From Paludibacteraceae bacterium (GTDB taxonomy: Bacteria; Bacteroidota; Bacteroidia; Bacteroidales; Paludibacteraceae): a stretch of 59,719 bases of DNA. The position numbers and the translations under genes are program-made. The notes beneath the pieces were generated by a model. That model was not told the origin of the DNA. It did no database searches and was given only the letters and a program-made list of their open reading frames with translations. The stretch lies in NCBI GenBank assembly GCA_017471285.1, contig JAFUUZ010000052.1:1-59719 (forward strand). Reading direction: 5' to 3'. Below, in pieces: positions 23,734 through 34,000 of the stretch. How positions within the stretch are numbered: position 1 is the stretch's first letter; every line of letters starts with the position of its first letter.

Positions 23734-24108
23734 TTATTCACCAAAAATTTCTTTTGCCGTGTCCTCGTACGCCGAGATCAGTATGCGGCAGCAACGCTCG
23801 AAGAAATCACCGACCTCCGGAGTTGAATCCACAAACATCTCGATAGACAGCCAGAGACGGTCCTTTACCAGATATGCTTTTACTACTTTATAATCACGGG
23901 TGATGGTATTACATGCCTCCAGCACCTTTACGCGGTTGTCTTCCAACTCGTAGATATTCGGCATGATAAGACGGAAATATGTGTCGTCATCGTCCGGCGT
24001 GAAATAAATGTGCTTGCCGTTATAGCGGAAATGTACATCTCCGTCAGAGTCGGTCTCGTGTTTGTAACCCTCGTTGTACAACCATGCGTTAATCAAATCT
24101 GCTTTCAT
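23734..24108 (-). CDS. YbjN-like small protein
   Basis: A 124-residue acidic soluble protein. The pattern NEGYKHETDSDGDVHFRYNGKH, the DDD run and ACNTITRDYKVVKAYL resemble the YbjN/type III chaperone-like fold, which is often a protein-protein adaptor. It lies 5 nt upstream of the kinase-AAA+ gene and is likely translated with it, suggesting it is an adaptor or chaperone for that protein. The family call is from pattern only. Confidence 0.65.
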   Translation of the reverse strand: MKADLINAWLYNEGYKHETDSDGDVHFRYNGKHIYFTPDDDDTYFRLIMPNIYELEDNRVKVLEACNTITRDYKVVKAYLVKDRLWLSIEMFVDSTPEVGDFFERCCRILISAYEDTAKEIFGE

Positions 24109-24150
24109 AATGGTAAAAATTTAAATTGTTAATAATAGTTATTGTGAGTT

Positions 24151-25953
24151 TTAAATCTCAATTGCCTGACATTTGTAAGCGAGGTATGCTTTTTCTTCGT
24201 CGTTGAGGAGCGGCGCAACCTCTTTATAGACGCGTACGTGGTACGCATTGATCCAGTCTATCTCGTCTTCAGTCATCAGGCTCATCTCAATCAGAGAGGT
24301 GTCATAGAAACAGAGCGTGAGGGTCTCAAAAGCGAGCCATTCGTCCTCCGTCGTGGCGGCCTTGGTCCGTGCGGCTGGAATGACCGTGATCAGGTTTTCC
24401 GTCCGGATACCCCATTTGTCTGTACGATAAATACCCGGTTCGTCCGAAACGATATGTCCGATCTCGAGCGGCGTTGGGTTATTGTCTGTGCGTACGTTCT
24501 GCGGTCCCTCGTGGCAGCAGAGGAAATGTCCTACGCCATGTCCTGTGCCATGACCGAAAGTAATTCCGGCTTCCCACATGTATTGCTTTGCGAATGCGTC
24601 CAGTTGGTTTCCTCTGGTCCCGCGCGGGAAACGGGCACGTGCCAGCGCGATGTGTCCCTTTAGGACATAGGTGTAATCCAGTTTGGCTTGCTGCGGTATT
24701 CGTCCTCCCAGCCATACGGTACGGGTGATATCCGTAGTGCCATCCAGATATTGTCCTCCTGAATCGAGGAGGAGCATACCTTCCGGCTTGACCACCGCAC
24801 ATTTATCCGGCGTAGCCGCATAGTGCACAATCGCTCCATTTCCCCGGTATCCTGCAATCGTACCGAAAGATTCTTCCACAAAATTCTCTCCCATGGCTCG
24901 GAATTCATGCAATTTCTCCATCAGTTCCCATTCCGTCCGTGTCTTGCCTTCCGCAAAAGCTTCCTCTTCCAGCCATTTGAAGAACCGGGTAAGCGCCACA
25001 GCATCCTGCCGCATGGCGATACGTTCGCCCTCCAGTTCCACTGCGTTCTTTTTCGCCTTGTCAATCAGGATAGGAGAGGTGAGGTTCACTTTTTTACATG
25101 CCTCCGGGATAGCTTCGTACAGAGCTTCGTTCACGCGTGCACCATCGTAAAAGACCGTGCCTCGCAGACCATGAATGTACTCGAACACCGCTTCGTAGGG
25201 ACGGATGTCGATATTATTGAAATCCAGATAATTACGGGCTGGAGAGTCAATCTTTGCCGCATCCACGAACAGCGTGCATTTATCTTTCTCCAGTACAACA
25301 TAACTGATCACAACCGGATTGAACTCCACATCGTTTCCGCGGATGTTAAGCAGCCATGCTATCTCGTCCAAAGCGCTGATAATGAGTGCCCCGGAGTGTT
25401 CTTCCGTTGAAGCGGCGTCCGCCGAAGAGGTTTTGAAAACTTTCTCTCGCATTCTCGCCAACTTGCTCTCCACACTCTCCCCCGCGAAATCGGCAGAATA
25501 GGGGTACAGCTTGTCCTGCGGTATAGAAGGTCTGTCCTCTGTCCAAAGCGGCTTGATGAGGTCAATCGATTTCAAGTCCGACCGGAACTCGCGGAAACTA
25601 TTGACCGAGAACATCTCGGGATTAACGCCGACCACTCCGTCTATGTTCTCGCTCAGCCAGTCTATCACAGATGGGCAGTCAATATCGCTCTCGCGCATGA
25701 GCTCAATGCCCGAATCCTGCAACTCGATGCCGGCCTGCAGATAGTACCTGCTGTCCGTCCATAGCAAAGCGCGGTCCATCGTGACCACTACTGTTCCGGC
25801 TTCTCCGTTAAAGCCCGAGATCCACTGCATCTCGAACCAGTGCGAAGCCATATACTCGCTTGCGTGCGGGTCATTGCCCGGCACCACGTAAGCCGCTAAT
25901 CCGTTCGACGCCATCAACCGGCGCAAACCGTCTATTTTCTCACGTACTTTCAT
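24151..25953 (-). CDS. Aminopeptidase P family (M24B) Xaa-Pro peptidase
   Basis: A 600-residue cytosolic metallopeptidase that removes an N-terminal residue before proline. Two creatinase-like N-terminal domains (to about 300) precede the pita-bread domain. The metal ligands are Asp397 (LLDSGGQY), Asp408 (GTTDIT), the GTGHGVGH segment (469-476), Glu505 (SDEPG) and Glu519 (RTENL). The length matches the 590-600-residue type rather than E. coli PepP. It heads a minus-strand run: the YbjN-like gene follows after 42 nt, then the kinase-AAA+ and clpP genes. It has its own promoter. Confidence 0.95.
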   Translation of the reverse strand: MKVREKIDGLRRLMASNGLAAYVVPGNDPHASEYMASHWFEMQWISGFNGEAGTVVVTMDRALLWTDSRYYLQAGIELQDSGIELMRESDIDCPSVIDWLSENIDGVVGVNPEMFSVNSFREFRSDLKSIDLIKPLWTEDRPSIPQDKLYPYSADFAGESVESKLARMREKVFKTSSADAASTEEHSGALIISALDEIAWLLNIRGNDVEFNPVVISYVVLEKDKCTLFVDAAKIDSPARNYLDFNNIDIRPYEAVFEYIHGLRGTVFYDGARVNEALYEAIPEACKKVNLTSPILIDKAKKNAVELEGERIAMRQDAVALTRFFKWLEEEAFAEGKTRTEWELMEKLHEFRAMGENFVEESFGTIAGYRGNGAIVHYAATPDKCAVVKPEGMLLLDSGGQYLDGTTDITRTVWLGGRIPQQAKLDYTYVLKGHIALARARFPRGTRGNQLDAFAKQYMWEAGITFGHGTGHGVGHFLCCHEGPQNVRTDNNPTPLEIGHIVSDEPGIYRTDKWGIRTENLITVIPAARTKAATTEDEWLAFETLTLCFYDTSLIEMSLMTEDEIDWINAYHVRVYKEVAPLLNDEEKAYLAYKCQAIEI

Positions 25954-25971
25954 AAGACACTAATTTGGCTG

Positions 25972-26002
25972 CAAAGATACAACAAAAAATGCACATATGC
26001 AA
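25972..26002 (-). promoter_or_regulatory. Promoter of the aminopeptidase P operon
   Basis: Minus-strand -7 TATCTTTG (25979-25972), 20-nt spacer, TTG (26002-26000). The leader is about 15 nt. Confidence 0.75.
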
Positions 26003-26033
26003 GAATTTTAGACATTTTTTTTCGCTAAAACGC

Positions 26034-26064
26034 TTGCATATGTCAAAAAAAAGCAGTACCTTTG
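26034..26064 (+). promoter_or_regulatory. Promoter of the DUF349-ftsE-aroK-sufE operon
   Basis: -33 TTG (26034-26036), 20-nt spacer, -7 TACCTTTG (26057-26064); about 30 nt of leader to the ATG. Confidence 0.8.
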
Positions 26065-26100
26065 CAGGCGCAAAGGTTTTGCGATTAAATAAATCTATCT

Positions 26101-27354
26101 ATGGCAAGTACAAGACAAAACATTATTGACGAGCTGAAGCAGCTGTTGGAAGCAGATGAGATCACTGCAATCAAAGATCAGGTGGAGCACCTCAAAACGC
26201 GTTTTTATTCCTGTGAGGAGGTAAGCGAAATCGCCGAAGAGGCGTCTCGGGAGGAAGAGGAATTCAAGGCTCTGCTATCGGATTATAAAGCCCGTCGCGC
26301 CGAGGTGACGGCGGCTCAGAATAAGGAGCAGGCGGATAATCTGGCTCGGAAACAGGCTATTCTGGACGAGATGAAAGCGTTGGTGGAGGGCGCAACGGCT
26401 GACGGCGTGATGGCTAATCTCCAGCGCATGCGCGAGTTGCAGGCCGAATGGAAGAAAATAGGGGCTGTTCCTGTAACTCATACCCAGGAGATCCGCAAGG
26501 CATACCAGCAATACCAAGAGCAGTTCTATGACCTGGTGAAGATCAATATCGAGTTGCGGGATCTGGATTTCAAGAAGAATCTGGAACTTAAGACTCTCTT
26601 GTGCGAAGCCGCAGAGAAATTGCAGAGCAATGAGAATATTGTCGAGGCCAGCCGCATGTTGCAGCAGTTGCATGACGAGTGGGCGGAGATAGGTCCGGTA
26701 GCCAGAGAGTTGCGCGAGCAGTTATGGGAGCGTTTCAAAGCGGCATCCACCGTCATCAATAAGAAACATCAGGCTTATTTCGACGAGCTACACCGGAAAG
26801 AGCAGGAGAATCTGGCTCGTAAGCAGGCTATTATCGACCAACTGAAAGCAATCAACGAACCTATCATCAACGGAGAACCGATGAACGCCAAACAATGGGA
26901 AGAACTGACCCTGAAAGTGCAGTCCCTTCAAAACGAGTGGCGTACGATCGGCTTTGCTCCGAAGAAACACAACCAGTCTATCTACGAAACTTATCGTGCG
27001 GAATGCGACCGTTTCTTTGCTACCAAGAAAGAGTTCTTCCTCGAACTCCGTGAGCGCCGCAAACTTCGCGAACAACGCCATAAAGAGTATCTCGAGCGTC
27101 AGGCAGCGCGCGAACAGGAGCGTGAGGAACGCCGTAAGCAGCGTGCCGAACGGCTGATGGCTGCGGGAGGCAACAACCTGCACAAACTGCGCGAGAGACT
27201 GCAGCAGGAGATAAAAACGGCGGAGAACAACATACTCTTCTTTACCGGCAAATCCAAGACAGCCAACAAGATTGTGAATGACATGCTCAAGAAGATAGAG
27301 GAGTTGAAAGCGCGTTTAGCGGAGGTAGAGCAACAACTGGAGAATGAGGATTAA
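26101..27354 (+). CDS. DUF349-repeat coiled-coil protein
   Basis: A 417-residue, highly charged, alpha-helical cytosolic protein. Three DUF349 units are marked by ELQAEWKKIGAVP (about 112-124), QLHDEWAEIGPV (about 189-200) and SLQNEWRTIGFAP (about 275-287). A long Arg/Glu/Gln-rich coiled coil (LRERRKLREQRHKEYLERQ onward) and a C-terminal helical tail follow. Bacteroidota homologues usually have more repeats, so this is a short version. The function of the family is not established; RNA or nucleoid association has been suggested for related proteins. Its stop overlaps the ftsE start (TAATG), so the two are translationally coupled. Confidence 0.88.
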   Translation: MASTRQNIIDELKQLLEADEITAIKDQVEHLKTRFYSCEEVSEIAEEASREEEEFKALLSDYKARRAEVTAAQNKEQADNLARKQAILDEMKALVEGATADGVMANLQRMRELQAEWKKIGAVPVTHTQEIRKAYQQYQEQFYDLVKINIELRDLDFKKNLELKTLLCEAAEKLQSNENIVEASRMLQQLHDEWAEIGPVARELREQLWERFKAASTVINKKHQAYFDELHRKEQENLARKQAIIDQLKAINEPIINGEPMNAKQWEELTLKVQSLQNEWRTIGFAPKKHNQSIYETYRAECDRFFATKKEFFLELRERRKLREQRHKEYLERQAAREQEREERRKQRAERLMAAGGNNLHKLRERLQQEIKTAENNILFFTGKSKTANKIVNDMLKKIEELKARLAEVEQQLENED

Positions 27355-28016
27355 TGGCAGAATTAATCAATTATAAAGGAGTAGAGATCCGTCAGGCAGA
27401 CCAGATTGTGCTGCATGACGTGAACCTACAGGTACAGAGCGGCGAGATGATTTATCTGCTTGGCAAAGTAGGCAGCGGTAAGTCATCGTTGATGAAAACT
27501 ATATACGGAGCCTTGCCGGTGACATCCGGCGAAGCGCAAGTGCTGGAGTATGACATGACAAAAATCCGCCGCCGCAAGCTGCCTTACCTGCGCAGGCGGT
27601 TAGGTATTATTTTCCAGGATTATAAACTGCTGACGGACCGGTCAGTGGAAGAGAACCTGCTTTTCGTTCTCCGCGCAACGGGGTGGAAAGACAAGACGCT
27701 CATGAAAAATCATGTGCGGGAGGTGCTGGAGCAAGTAGGAATGGAGACCAAGGATTACAAGAAACCGTATGAACTTTCAGGAGGAGAACAGCAGCGTGTC
27801 GTGATAGCTCGAGCATTGCTTAATTCTCCGGAAATGATCCTTGCTGACGAGCCGACAGGAAACCTCGATACGGAAACCGGCCGTGAGATTATGGATCTGC
27901 TTTATTCTATCTCGCAGGCGGGTATTACAGTGCTGATGTCCACGCACAACCCTCATTGGCCGGAGTCGTATCCGGGCAGGAAACTGTTTTTCGATAACGG
28001 GGTAATAAAGGAATGA
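27354..28016 (+). CDS. ftsE: Cell division ABC transporter ATP-binding protein FtsE
   Basis: A 220-residue ABC ATPase that, with membrane partner FtsX, couples the divisome to peptidoglycan hydrolysis. Walker A is GKVGSGKSS (about 37-45), with Q-loop IIFQDYKLL, signature LSGGEQQRV, Walker [13 protein letters not shown] and H-loop STHN. FQDYKLL and RSVEENL are typical of FtsE over other lipoprotein-type ATPases. No ftsX lies next to it, which is usual in Bacteroidota. It is coupled by overlap to the DUF349 gene upstream (1 nt) and aroK downstream (4 nt). Confidence 0.9.
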   Translation: MAELINYKGVEIRQADQIVLHDVNLQVQSGEMIYLLGKVGSGKSSLMKTIYGALPVTSGEAQVLEYDMTKIRRRKLPYLRRRLGIIFQDYKLLTDRSVEENLLFVLRATGWKDKTLMKNHVREVLEQVGMETKDYKKPYELSGGEQQRVVIARALLNSPEMILADEPTGNLDTETGREIMDLLYSISQAGITVLMSTHNPHWPESYPGRKLFFDNGVIKE

Positions 28017-28552
28017 CACTTCCCATCTATTTGGTAGGATATATGGGTGCCGGCAAGACGACTGCCGGACGGCTGCTGGCAGAGAAACTCGGCTGGCATT
28101 TTGTCGATCTGGACGATGCGTTCAAGGAGATACACGGACTCTCAACGGCAGATTATATCCGGACATTCGGAATAGAGGAATTCCGTAAGAAAGAGAAATA
28201 TGTAGTTGAGGATCTGGCAGACCAAATACCATTTGACAAGATCATCTATGCTACCGGAGGCGGCTATCCGTGCTGGGAGGACAATATGGAGTGTTTGCGC
28301 GAGTTAGGCACCAGTATCTATATACGCTGGAGACCGGAGCATCTGGCGAAAAGGCTTGCCCTGACAGATCTCAGCGACAGACCGGTGTTGCAGGGACGCA
28401 CGGAGGAAGAATTATTGGCTTTCATCGCTCCGCAACTCGAGGCACGTGAGCCATTCTATACCAAAGCGAATCACATTTTGGATGTGGATATATGCGACGA
28501 GCAATCCGACGAACGAATTGCAGAAGAACTATATGAATTTATAAAGAGATGA
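28013..28552 (+). CDS. aroK: Shikimate kinase
   Basis: A 179-residue cytosolic kinase that phosphorylates shikimate at O3 in chorismate synthesis. P-loop GYMGAGKTT (9-17), substrate-binding DLDD and FRKKE, GGG near 83-85 and the lid Arg region (LSDRPVLQ) are present. The ATG overlaps the ftsE stop in ATGA form, and its own stop overlaps sufE the same way. Confidence 0.95.
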   Translation: MTLPIYLVGYMGAGKTTAGRLLAEKLGWHFVDLDDAFKEIHGLSTADYIRTFGIEEFRKKEKYVVEDLADQIPFDKIIYATGGGYPCWEDNMECLRELGTSIYIRWRPEHLAKRLALTDLSDRPVLQGRTEEELLAFIAPQLEAREPFYTKANHILDVDICDEQSDERIAEELYEFIKR

Positions 28553-28974
28553 GTATCAACGAACTACAAGACGGAATAATAGAGGAGTTTGAGGCATTCG
28601 ACGACTGGATCGATCGCTATCAGCTGATAATAGATTATGCGAAAGAACTGAACAATCATCCTTTCCCGGACGCCGATAGAAACAGCCGGAACCTGATTGA
28701 CGGATGTCAGTCTCCGGTATGGTTTACTGTCCGGATGGAAGATGGTAAGATGATTATAAACGGTGATTCGGATGCCCAGTTGGTGAAAGGCATGGTGGCA
28801 CTGCTCATTCATGTGTTGAGCGGTCATACACCCCGTGAGGTATTATCGGCGGACCTTTATTTTATTGATCGTATAGGTCTGCGCGAGCACCTTAGCCCCA
28901 CGCGTTCAAATGGTGTGGCAGCAATGCTCAAACAGCTGAAGTTATACGCTTTAGCCTATAGTTCTGAAATCTAA
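28549..28974 (+). CDS. sufE: SufE-family sulfur acceptor protein
   Basis: A 141-residue protein that takes persulfide from cysteine desulfurase SufS and activates it for Fe-S cluster assembly. The active Cys53 lies in IDGCQSPVWF, the family signature. YQLIIDYAKEL near the N-terminus and the C-terminal RSNGVAAMLKQLKLYA helix also match. It is the last gene of the coupled four-gene operon. The suf core genes are not in this window. Confidence 0.93.
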   Translation: MSINELQDGIIEEFEAFDDWIDRYQLIIDYAKELNNHPFPDADRNSRNLIDGCQSPVWFTVRMEDGKMIINGDSDAQLVKGMVALLIHVLSGHTPREVLSADLYFIDRIGLREHLSPTRSNGVAAMLKQLKLYALAYSSEI

Positions 28975-28989
28975 AATCTTAGAATATTC

Positions 28990-29313
28990 TTAGTATTCCC
29001 AAGAGTCGTTGTCTTTCCATACGATCTTGCCATTCTCAATAGTAGCAAGCGGAAAGACGGAAGTGAAGGGCGGGGTGACAGTCTGGATCAGCTGCCACTC
29101 CTTATTATATATACGCGCGCACGAAGAACACTGCGGCGCACAGGCTGTGAAGACAACAAGGATCGAATCCCCGCGATAGACCTCTAATGAAGTGCTGTCC
29201 GTCAACACTACGCGTTCATAAACGCTGTCTTGATAGACGACATGCGGTGTCCCGCCGAGTTGGAAGAGATCGGAGAGTAACGAGAGCGATATGGTTAAAA
29301 ATAAACTTTTCAA
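28990..29313 (-). CDS. Small exported protein of unknown function
   Basis: A 107-residue protein with an N-terminal hydrophobic segment (SLFLTISLSLLSDLF). A Cys-containing stretch TACAPQCSSCARIYNKEW could bind metal or be disulfide-linked. I do not recognise a family. It follows ispF by 12 nt on the same strand, the two separated by a short TTTGAAGG-type repeat, and is probably the last gene of the porU-porV-ispF operon. Confidence 0.6.
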   Translation of the reverse strand: MKSLFLTISLSLLSDLFQLGGTPHVVYQDSVYERVVLTDSTSLEVYRGDSILVVFTACAPQCSSCARIYNKEWQLIQTVTPPFTSVFPLATIENGKIVWKDNDSWEY

Positions 29314-29333
29314 ACCTTCAAACCATCAAATAA
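29309..29333. repeat. Short CAAACCTT direct repeat at the ispF end
   Basis: TTTTCAAACCTTCAAACCATC, two to three units. The block reaches the ispF stop codon (TGA, 29328-29326). Confidence 0.55.
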
Positions 29334-29799
29334 TGAGCACCACTGCATATGCTGCTATCCCTTCTTTACGGCCTACGAAACCCAGATGTTCGGTCGTCGT
29401 TGCCTTGAGGCTCACTTGGTTCGGCTCTACTCCCATCACTTCTGCCAGACAACCCTGCATAGCCTCGATATACGGATTCAGTTTGGGTGCCTGGGCGCAG
29501 ATGGTGATGTCGCAGTTGCCGAGTTCGTGTCCTGCTTCGCGGAGCATTGCCATCACGCGGCGTAAGAGAATCTTGGAGTCAATCCCTTCGAACTCATTGC
29601 CTTTGGTGTCCGGGAAATGGTATCCGATGTCGCGCATTGCTGCGGCGCCAAGCAGCGCGTCGCATAAAGCATGAATCACTACATCGGCATCCGAATGGCC
29701 GAGCAACCCCTGCTCGTACGGTACTTCAATTCCCCCTAACCACAATTTGCGGTTAGGGGAAAACTGATGTACATCATATCCAAAGCCTATTCGGAACAT
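29326..29799 (-). CDS. ispF: 2-C-methyl-D-erythritol 2,4-cyclodiphosphate synthase
   Basis: A 157-residue cytosolic zinc enzyme of the MEP isoprenoid pathway. Zinc ligands are in GYDVH (8-12) and GLLGHSDADV; the DIGYHFPDT and TTTEHLGFVGR motifs are present. Codons about 14-22 contain a perfect 9-bp inverted repeat in the DNA (29733-29759). The ATG overlaps the porV stop by one base (TAATG), giving tight coupling. The C-terminal residues LII and the stop fall near a short direct repeat. Confidence 0.97.
   Translation of the reverse strand: MFRIGFGYDVHQFSPNRKLWLGGIEVPYEQGLLGHSDADVVIHALCDALLGAAAMRDIGYHFPDTKGNEFEGIDSKILLRRVMAMLREAGHELGNCDITICAQAPKLNPYIEAMQGCLAEVMGVEPNQVSLKATTTEHLGFVGRKEGIAAYAVVLII
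29733..29759. other. Perfect inverted repeat within the start of ispF
   Basis: CCCCTAACC, 9-nt spacer, GGTTAGGGG. On the mRNA it would form a hairpin 40-66 nt after the ispF ATG, which could affect translation or polarity downstream of porV. Confidence 0.6.
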
Positions 29800-30998
29800 T
29801 ATTTCTTTCTGTTGTTCACCAAGTCTTTGATTCCTGCCAGGTCAAATCCGAGCGTGAAACGCATGGTCTGATCAAGCGGGTTGGACGAAGCCAGACCTAC
29901 GCAGTACGATACATCCAGCGAAACGATGGAGAGGTGGAATCCGGCACCGAAGGTGATCACATTGCGGTTACCTTTCCATATGTTCTCGTAGCTGTAACCT
30001 ACACGTGCAAAGAATTGCTTGTTGTAGGAGTACTCGATACCGGCACCCCAACGAACCTCGTCAAACTCCTCTTTCAGTCCTGTCGGTGCGTCAGCAAAAG
30101 ACATCAGCCATCCGCGAGCAGGGTTCAGCGCAGAGTAGTCTGTCTGGTTCATCAGCCAGGTCGTTTCGTCGTTGGCGTCGAAACCTGCGGTGTATTTGGA
30201 CCGGCGGGTAGGAACGAGCATCTTGTTTGCCTCCAGGTTGAAGGTCAGGAAGTTGTACTTGTCGCACGGGAGTTCGTAGCCTACACCGATGTTCATGCTG
30301 GACGGGATGAAGTTGCTGCTACCGTCGTCGGCGTAGTTCATCTTACCACCGAGGTTCTTCAGCGTGAAACCGAGGGAGAAATGGCTCTCGCCCATCGGCA
30401 ACTCAATCGGTTGGCGGTAGTACAGACCGATGTCTGCTGCCATAGACCATGCCGGGTGCATTTCCGTGCCGCCGCCGATAGAACTGTTGTAGCCGTTGTT
30501 CAGGTCCGAATAGAGGAAACGAACAGCAACGGACATAGAAACATACTCATGCAGTTTGCGGAAATAACTGAGGTCCAGAGCCCATTCGTTAGGACGTACG
30601 TCCTGCAGTTTGGTACCGTTCAGGTCGGTCAGAGCCACATCGCCCATTGAGAAATACGTGAAGCTGGCACCAATACCGCCGCCGAGGTCGCCAAAGTTAT
30701 AGAAACCGGCGAGGTAAGCCAAGTCGATGTCACCTACCAGTTTACGCAACCACGGGGTGTAGTTCGCAGTGATACCGCCTTTCGAGTACATGTACGCATA
30801 CTTGGCGGGGTTCCAATACTGCGAGTTAAAATCCGCTTCTGTAGCCACACCTACGTCACCCAGACCGGCGGCACGTGCATCCGGTGCAATAGATAGCGAC
30901 GGCATGGAAGTGATAACAGGGTTCGGTGTCGGTTCAGCCTGAGCGCTCAGTGATAAGGAAAGCGTCAGTGCTGCGAGAGAAATAAGAATTTTTTTCAT
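29799..30998 (-). CDS. porV: Type IX secretion system outer membrane protein PorV (LptO)
   Basis: A 399-residue FadL-like beta-barrel that receives T9SS cargo from the translocon and passes it to PorU for cleavage and lipid attachment. The signal peptide is MKKILISLAALTLSLSLSAQA. The family segments SLSIAPDARAAGLGDVGVAT, SQYWNPAKYAY and GGGIGASFTYFSMG are clear, and it ends near SSNPLDQTMRFTLGFDL. It lies 68 nt downstream of porU, the normal porU-porV order. Confidence 0.97.
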   Translation of the reverse strand: MKKILISLAALTLSLSLSAQAEPTPNPVITSMPSLSIAPDARAAGLGDVGVATEADFNSQYWNPAKYAYMYSKGGITANYTPWLRKLVGDIDLAYLAGFYNFGDLGGGIGASFTYFSMGDVALTDLNGTKLQDVRPNEWALDLSYFRKLHEYVSMSVAVRFLYSDLNNGYNSSIGGGTEMHPAWSMAADIGLYYRQPIELPMGESHFSLGFTLKNLGGKMNYADDGSSNFIPSSMNIGVGYELPCDKYNFLTFNLEANKMLVPTRRSKYTAGFDANDETTWLMNQTDYSALNPARGWLMSFADAPTGLKEEFDEVRWGAGIEYSYNKQFFARVGYSYENIWKGNRNVITFGAGFHLSIVSLDVSYCVGLASSNPLDQTMRFTLGFDLAGIKDLVNNRKK

Positions 30999-31066
30999 CT
31001 TTTAATGTATATTGTTTGTGTTAGTAATTTTCGTTTTCTTACAATTCATGCGATATGCTTCATAGG

Positions 31067-34000
31067 CTATAAAATAATTATTTTCCCGGCGGTGGTACTA
31101 TACTTGCCGGATGAGGATTTGATTTTAACTTGATATACATATATGCCCGGTTTTAAACCGAGGGAAGGCAGATTGATTGCTACAGCATCGGGGTTGTCCT
31201 GTTTATGGCTATACACCATTTGTCCGTTGATGTCGAACAGGTATATTTCGGTCTGCAGCAGTTCGTCCGGCTGGTCGTAGTTGACAGCCAGTGTCAGTAC
31301 GCCGGCAGCACGAATAGGGTTCGGATAGGTTGTTACAGAGTATATCGACGGATCGATACCTGCCTGGACGATGAAGTTCAGGCTCTGTGTCGTACTGTTG
31401 TTCAACAGATCCCATGCCCGGAAAGTGAGGCTGTGCGGACCGTCCGGCAGCGCCTCCATCAGATAACTTACCTGTCCTGCCTGATAGCTGTTGTTCTGCG
31501 CCGTGAAATACTCATTGAGCGTGTATATCTGTTTGGGATCGTTGTCCACAATCAGCATCAGGTCGTGACCGATACCTGCTCCTGCCGTGTTGATCCCGTG
31601 ATCATCCTCCAGTTCGGCGAAGAAACGCGGGGTGGAGTAGGTCTTGCCTCCGTCCGTGAAAGCAGGCGTATTGAGATAAAGACGCATCCGGGGACCTTCC
31701 GTGTCTGCCAGAACGATACTGTTCGAACCGCCTACTACAAAGTCCTCATAGTGTCCCACCGCTTCTGCTGTCTCCAGACTATCGGCGGTCGCAGCATAAT
31801 ACACGATGCGTCCGTTGCCGTAGTTGTAGCGGATGTCTTTCGGCACCATGAACGTATAGTTGAACAGACCGTCCTGCACCTCCGTAGAGCCGGAGAAAAT
31901 AGTATTGGGATAGTCGTTGTAGGCTACCACTTGGGGTTCGCCGCCCACATTATCATTGTCGCGCGTGGGGATAGACTGCATCTTGTCGTACACCGTAATG
32001 TCCACTTTCCCGTTGAAATCGCTCACCAGGGTCTTGTTCTCGTCGATGATCCTGCCTTCTACATGCTGTACGCTCAACGCATTGAGTGTGTCTATTTTGG
32101 TGGTGGTCTCTACTTGGTAATCCGTCGGGTAGTTCAGCCTCATGGCAGGGTCGCCGAGCAGCACGTATGCCAGTCTGTTCTCGTCCTGGGATTTGCAGGT
32201 GTTCTTGCCGATTGCAACAGCTTCGCCTATTGTCATGTCATAATGGAAGACGTCCGAGTGTCCGAAGAGGGTGTCGCATACAGAGCGGTTCAGGTCGGTG
32301 TTCTGGGGTGCATAAACCGTGCGGGTGGCGGATAGAATACCTATCGCGCCGCCTTTGGGGTTCAATACAGCTGACTCCGCTGCACTCCGTTTGCCGGCGT
32401 CGCACTGGGAGAAATTGCAGGTGTAGAACATCCAGAAAGCTTGGTTCTTATTCGACATGCTTTCGATATTTTTGAGGTTCAGGATCGATTCGTTGGTAAT
32501 AGCGTTATAGCCTCCGTGACCGGAATAATCGAAGAGGAGTGCTCCTTCCCGTAGAATGTTCAGCACACGGTTCTGTGCCAACGGGTAACTCTCGCCGCTG
32601 GCGTTCACCTCCTGTGGATAGGCATCCAGAAAGATCTTATGTACTACAAAATCGGGATTCTTCTTCCGTACCCTTTCCGCGCTCTCTTCGGCTGTCCTTG
32701 TGTGCATACCGTTCTCGCCGTCGTCCGCCAGATAGACCAGTCTGTTTTTCCATTTGCCTGTCTGTTCGTTGCGGATGTACCGTATCAGTTTGTCCACTGT
32801 CGTACGCGCCTCTGCATGGCTATCGAACGGCAACCGTCCTACGCCTATATCCATCTTGCCCATGCTGGCGTTCCAGTTGCCGTATGAGTCAATACAGTCA
32901 TTATCGTCCAGCCATCCGAAATAGTCATCGGTGGCATAAGCATTCACTTCGTTCAAAGAGTTTTCCGCCTGATAGGTGAGAAGCAATTTCGAACCGGATG
33001 TGTTCCTGAGTAGGTCTCTGTTGTCAAACGATCCGTGTCCCATGAGCAGGAGCCATCTTGGTTTCTGTCCCATGCCGCTTTTCGCACGGTCGTACAGCAT
33101 CTTCATCAGCCACCGGTAAGCGGAGGCATCGGGTGTACCGGAGGAGAACTCGTTATACACCTGTTGGTCGGTCACTACCTCCCATGTGATGCTCTCTTTC
33201 TCCTCGTGAGCGCGTGCCAGATCCGTTGAGACATCCTCGTATCCTTTCGGACAAATGATCACATAGTCGATGTCGCTCAGCGCGTGCAGGTCCTGGTTGC
33301 TTATATCGCCTACCGTCTCTGCTTTGACGAACCGTGATCCGTTGGGGTTGAAGGCGATGTATTCATGGATGCCGTCGGCTTGTGTGCCTGTCCATACTGC
33401 TTCGGAGCCGGAGAGCGTATATTCCACCTCATGTATCGCACTGAGGTCTGTTACGTCCCAGATATGAATGTCCGCCGTTGCGTTCGAGAGATGGAATCGC
33501 ACCGGAGTGGCGCTCTTGTAGTTCTTCGTCGTCCGCACGGGCATGTAATCACCGGTCATGACAAGGTCGCTTACGGTGGTTATCTCGATATAGTTGAGCC
33601 ATCCTAAAGCGCTGGCGGTGCCGCTCTGCAGTTGCAGCTGGACTTGTTGCCTGCCGGCGGCAGAAGAACATGTAGCACTGATCGTACCTGCGCGGCCGAA
33701 GGTGTAATGATCGGGTATAGAGGAGATAGAAACGCTCTTGGTTGTCGTTCCGTTGATCGTAGCGGTGAACTGGGAAACGGTAGGAGCGTTCGCCGCCAAG
33801 TCTATAAATACCGTGCTTCCTCCGTCAGCGGTGGCATTGGGCGTGTTGAAGAAGAACGTGCGCGGTCTGTTCACCAGGAACTGCTCGCCGTAGAAAGTAC
33901 GTCCTGCGCCGGAGACACCGGAACGGTCAATCAAATTCACAGAGTCGTTGTTGATAACCTGATAAAGAGAATAGGTGGTAACATCCGTCGGAGTGCCGCT

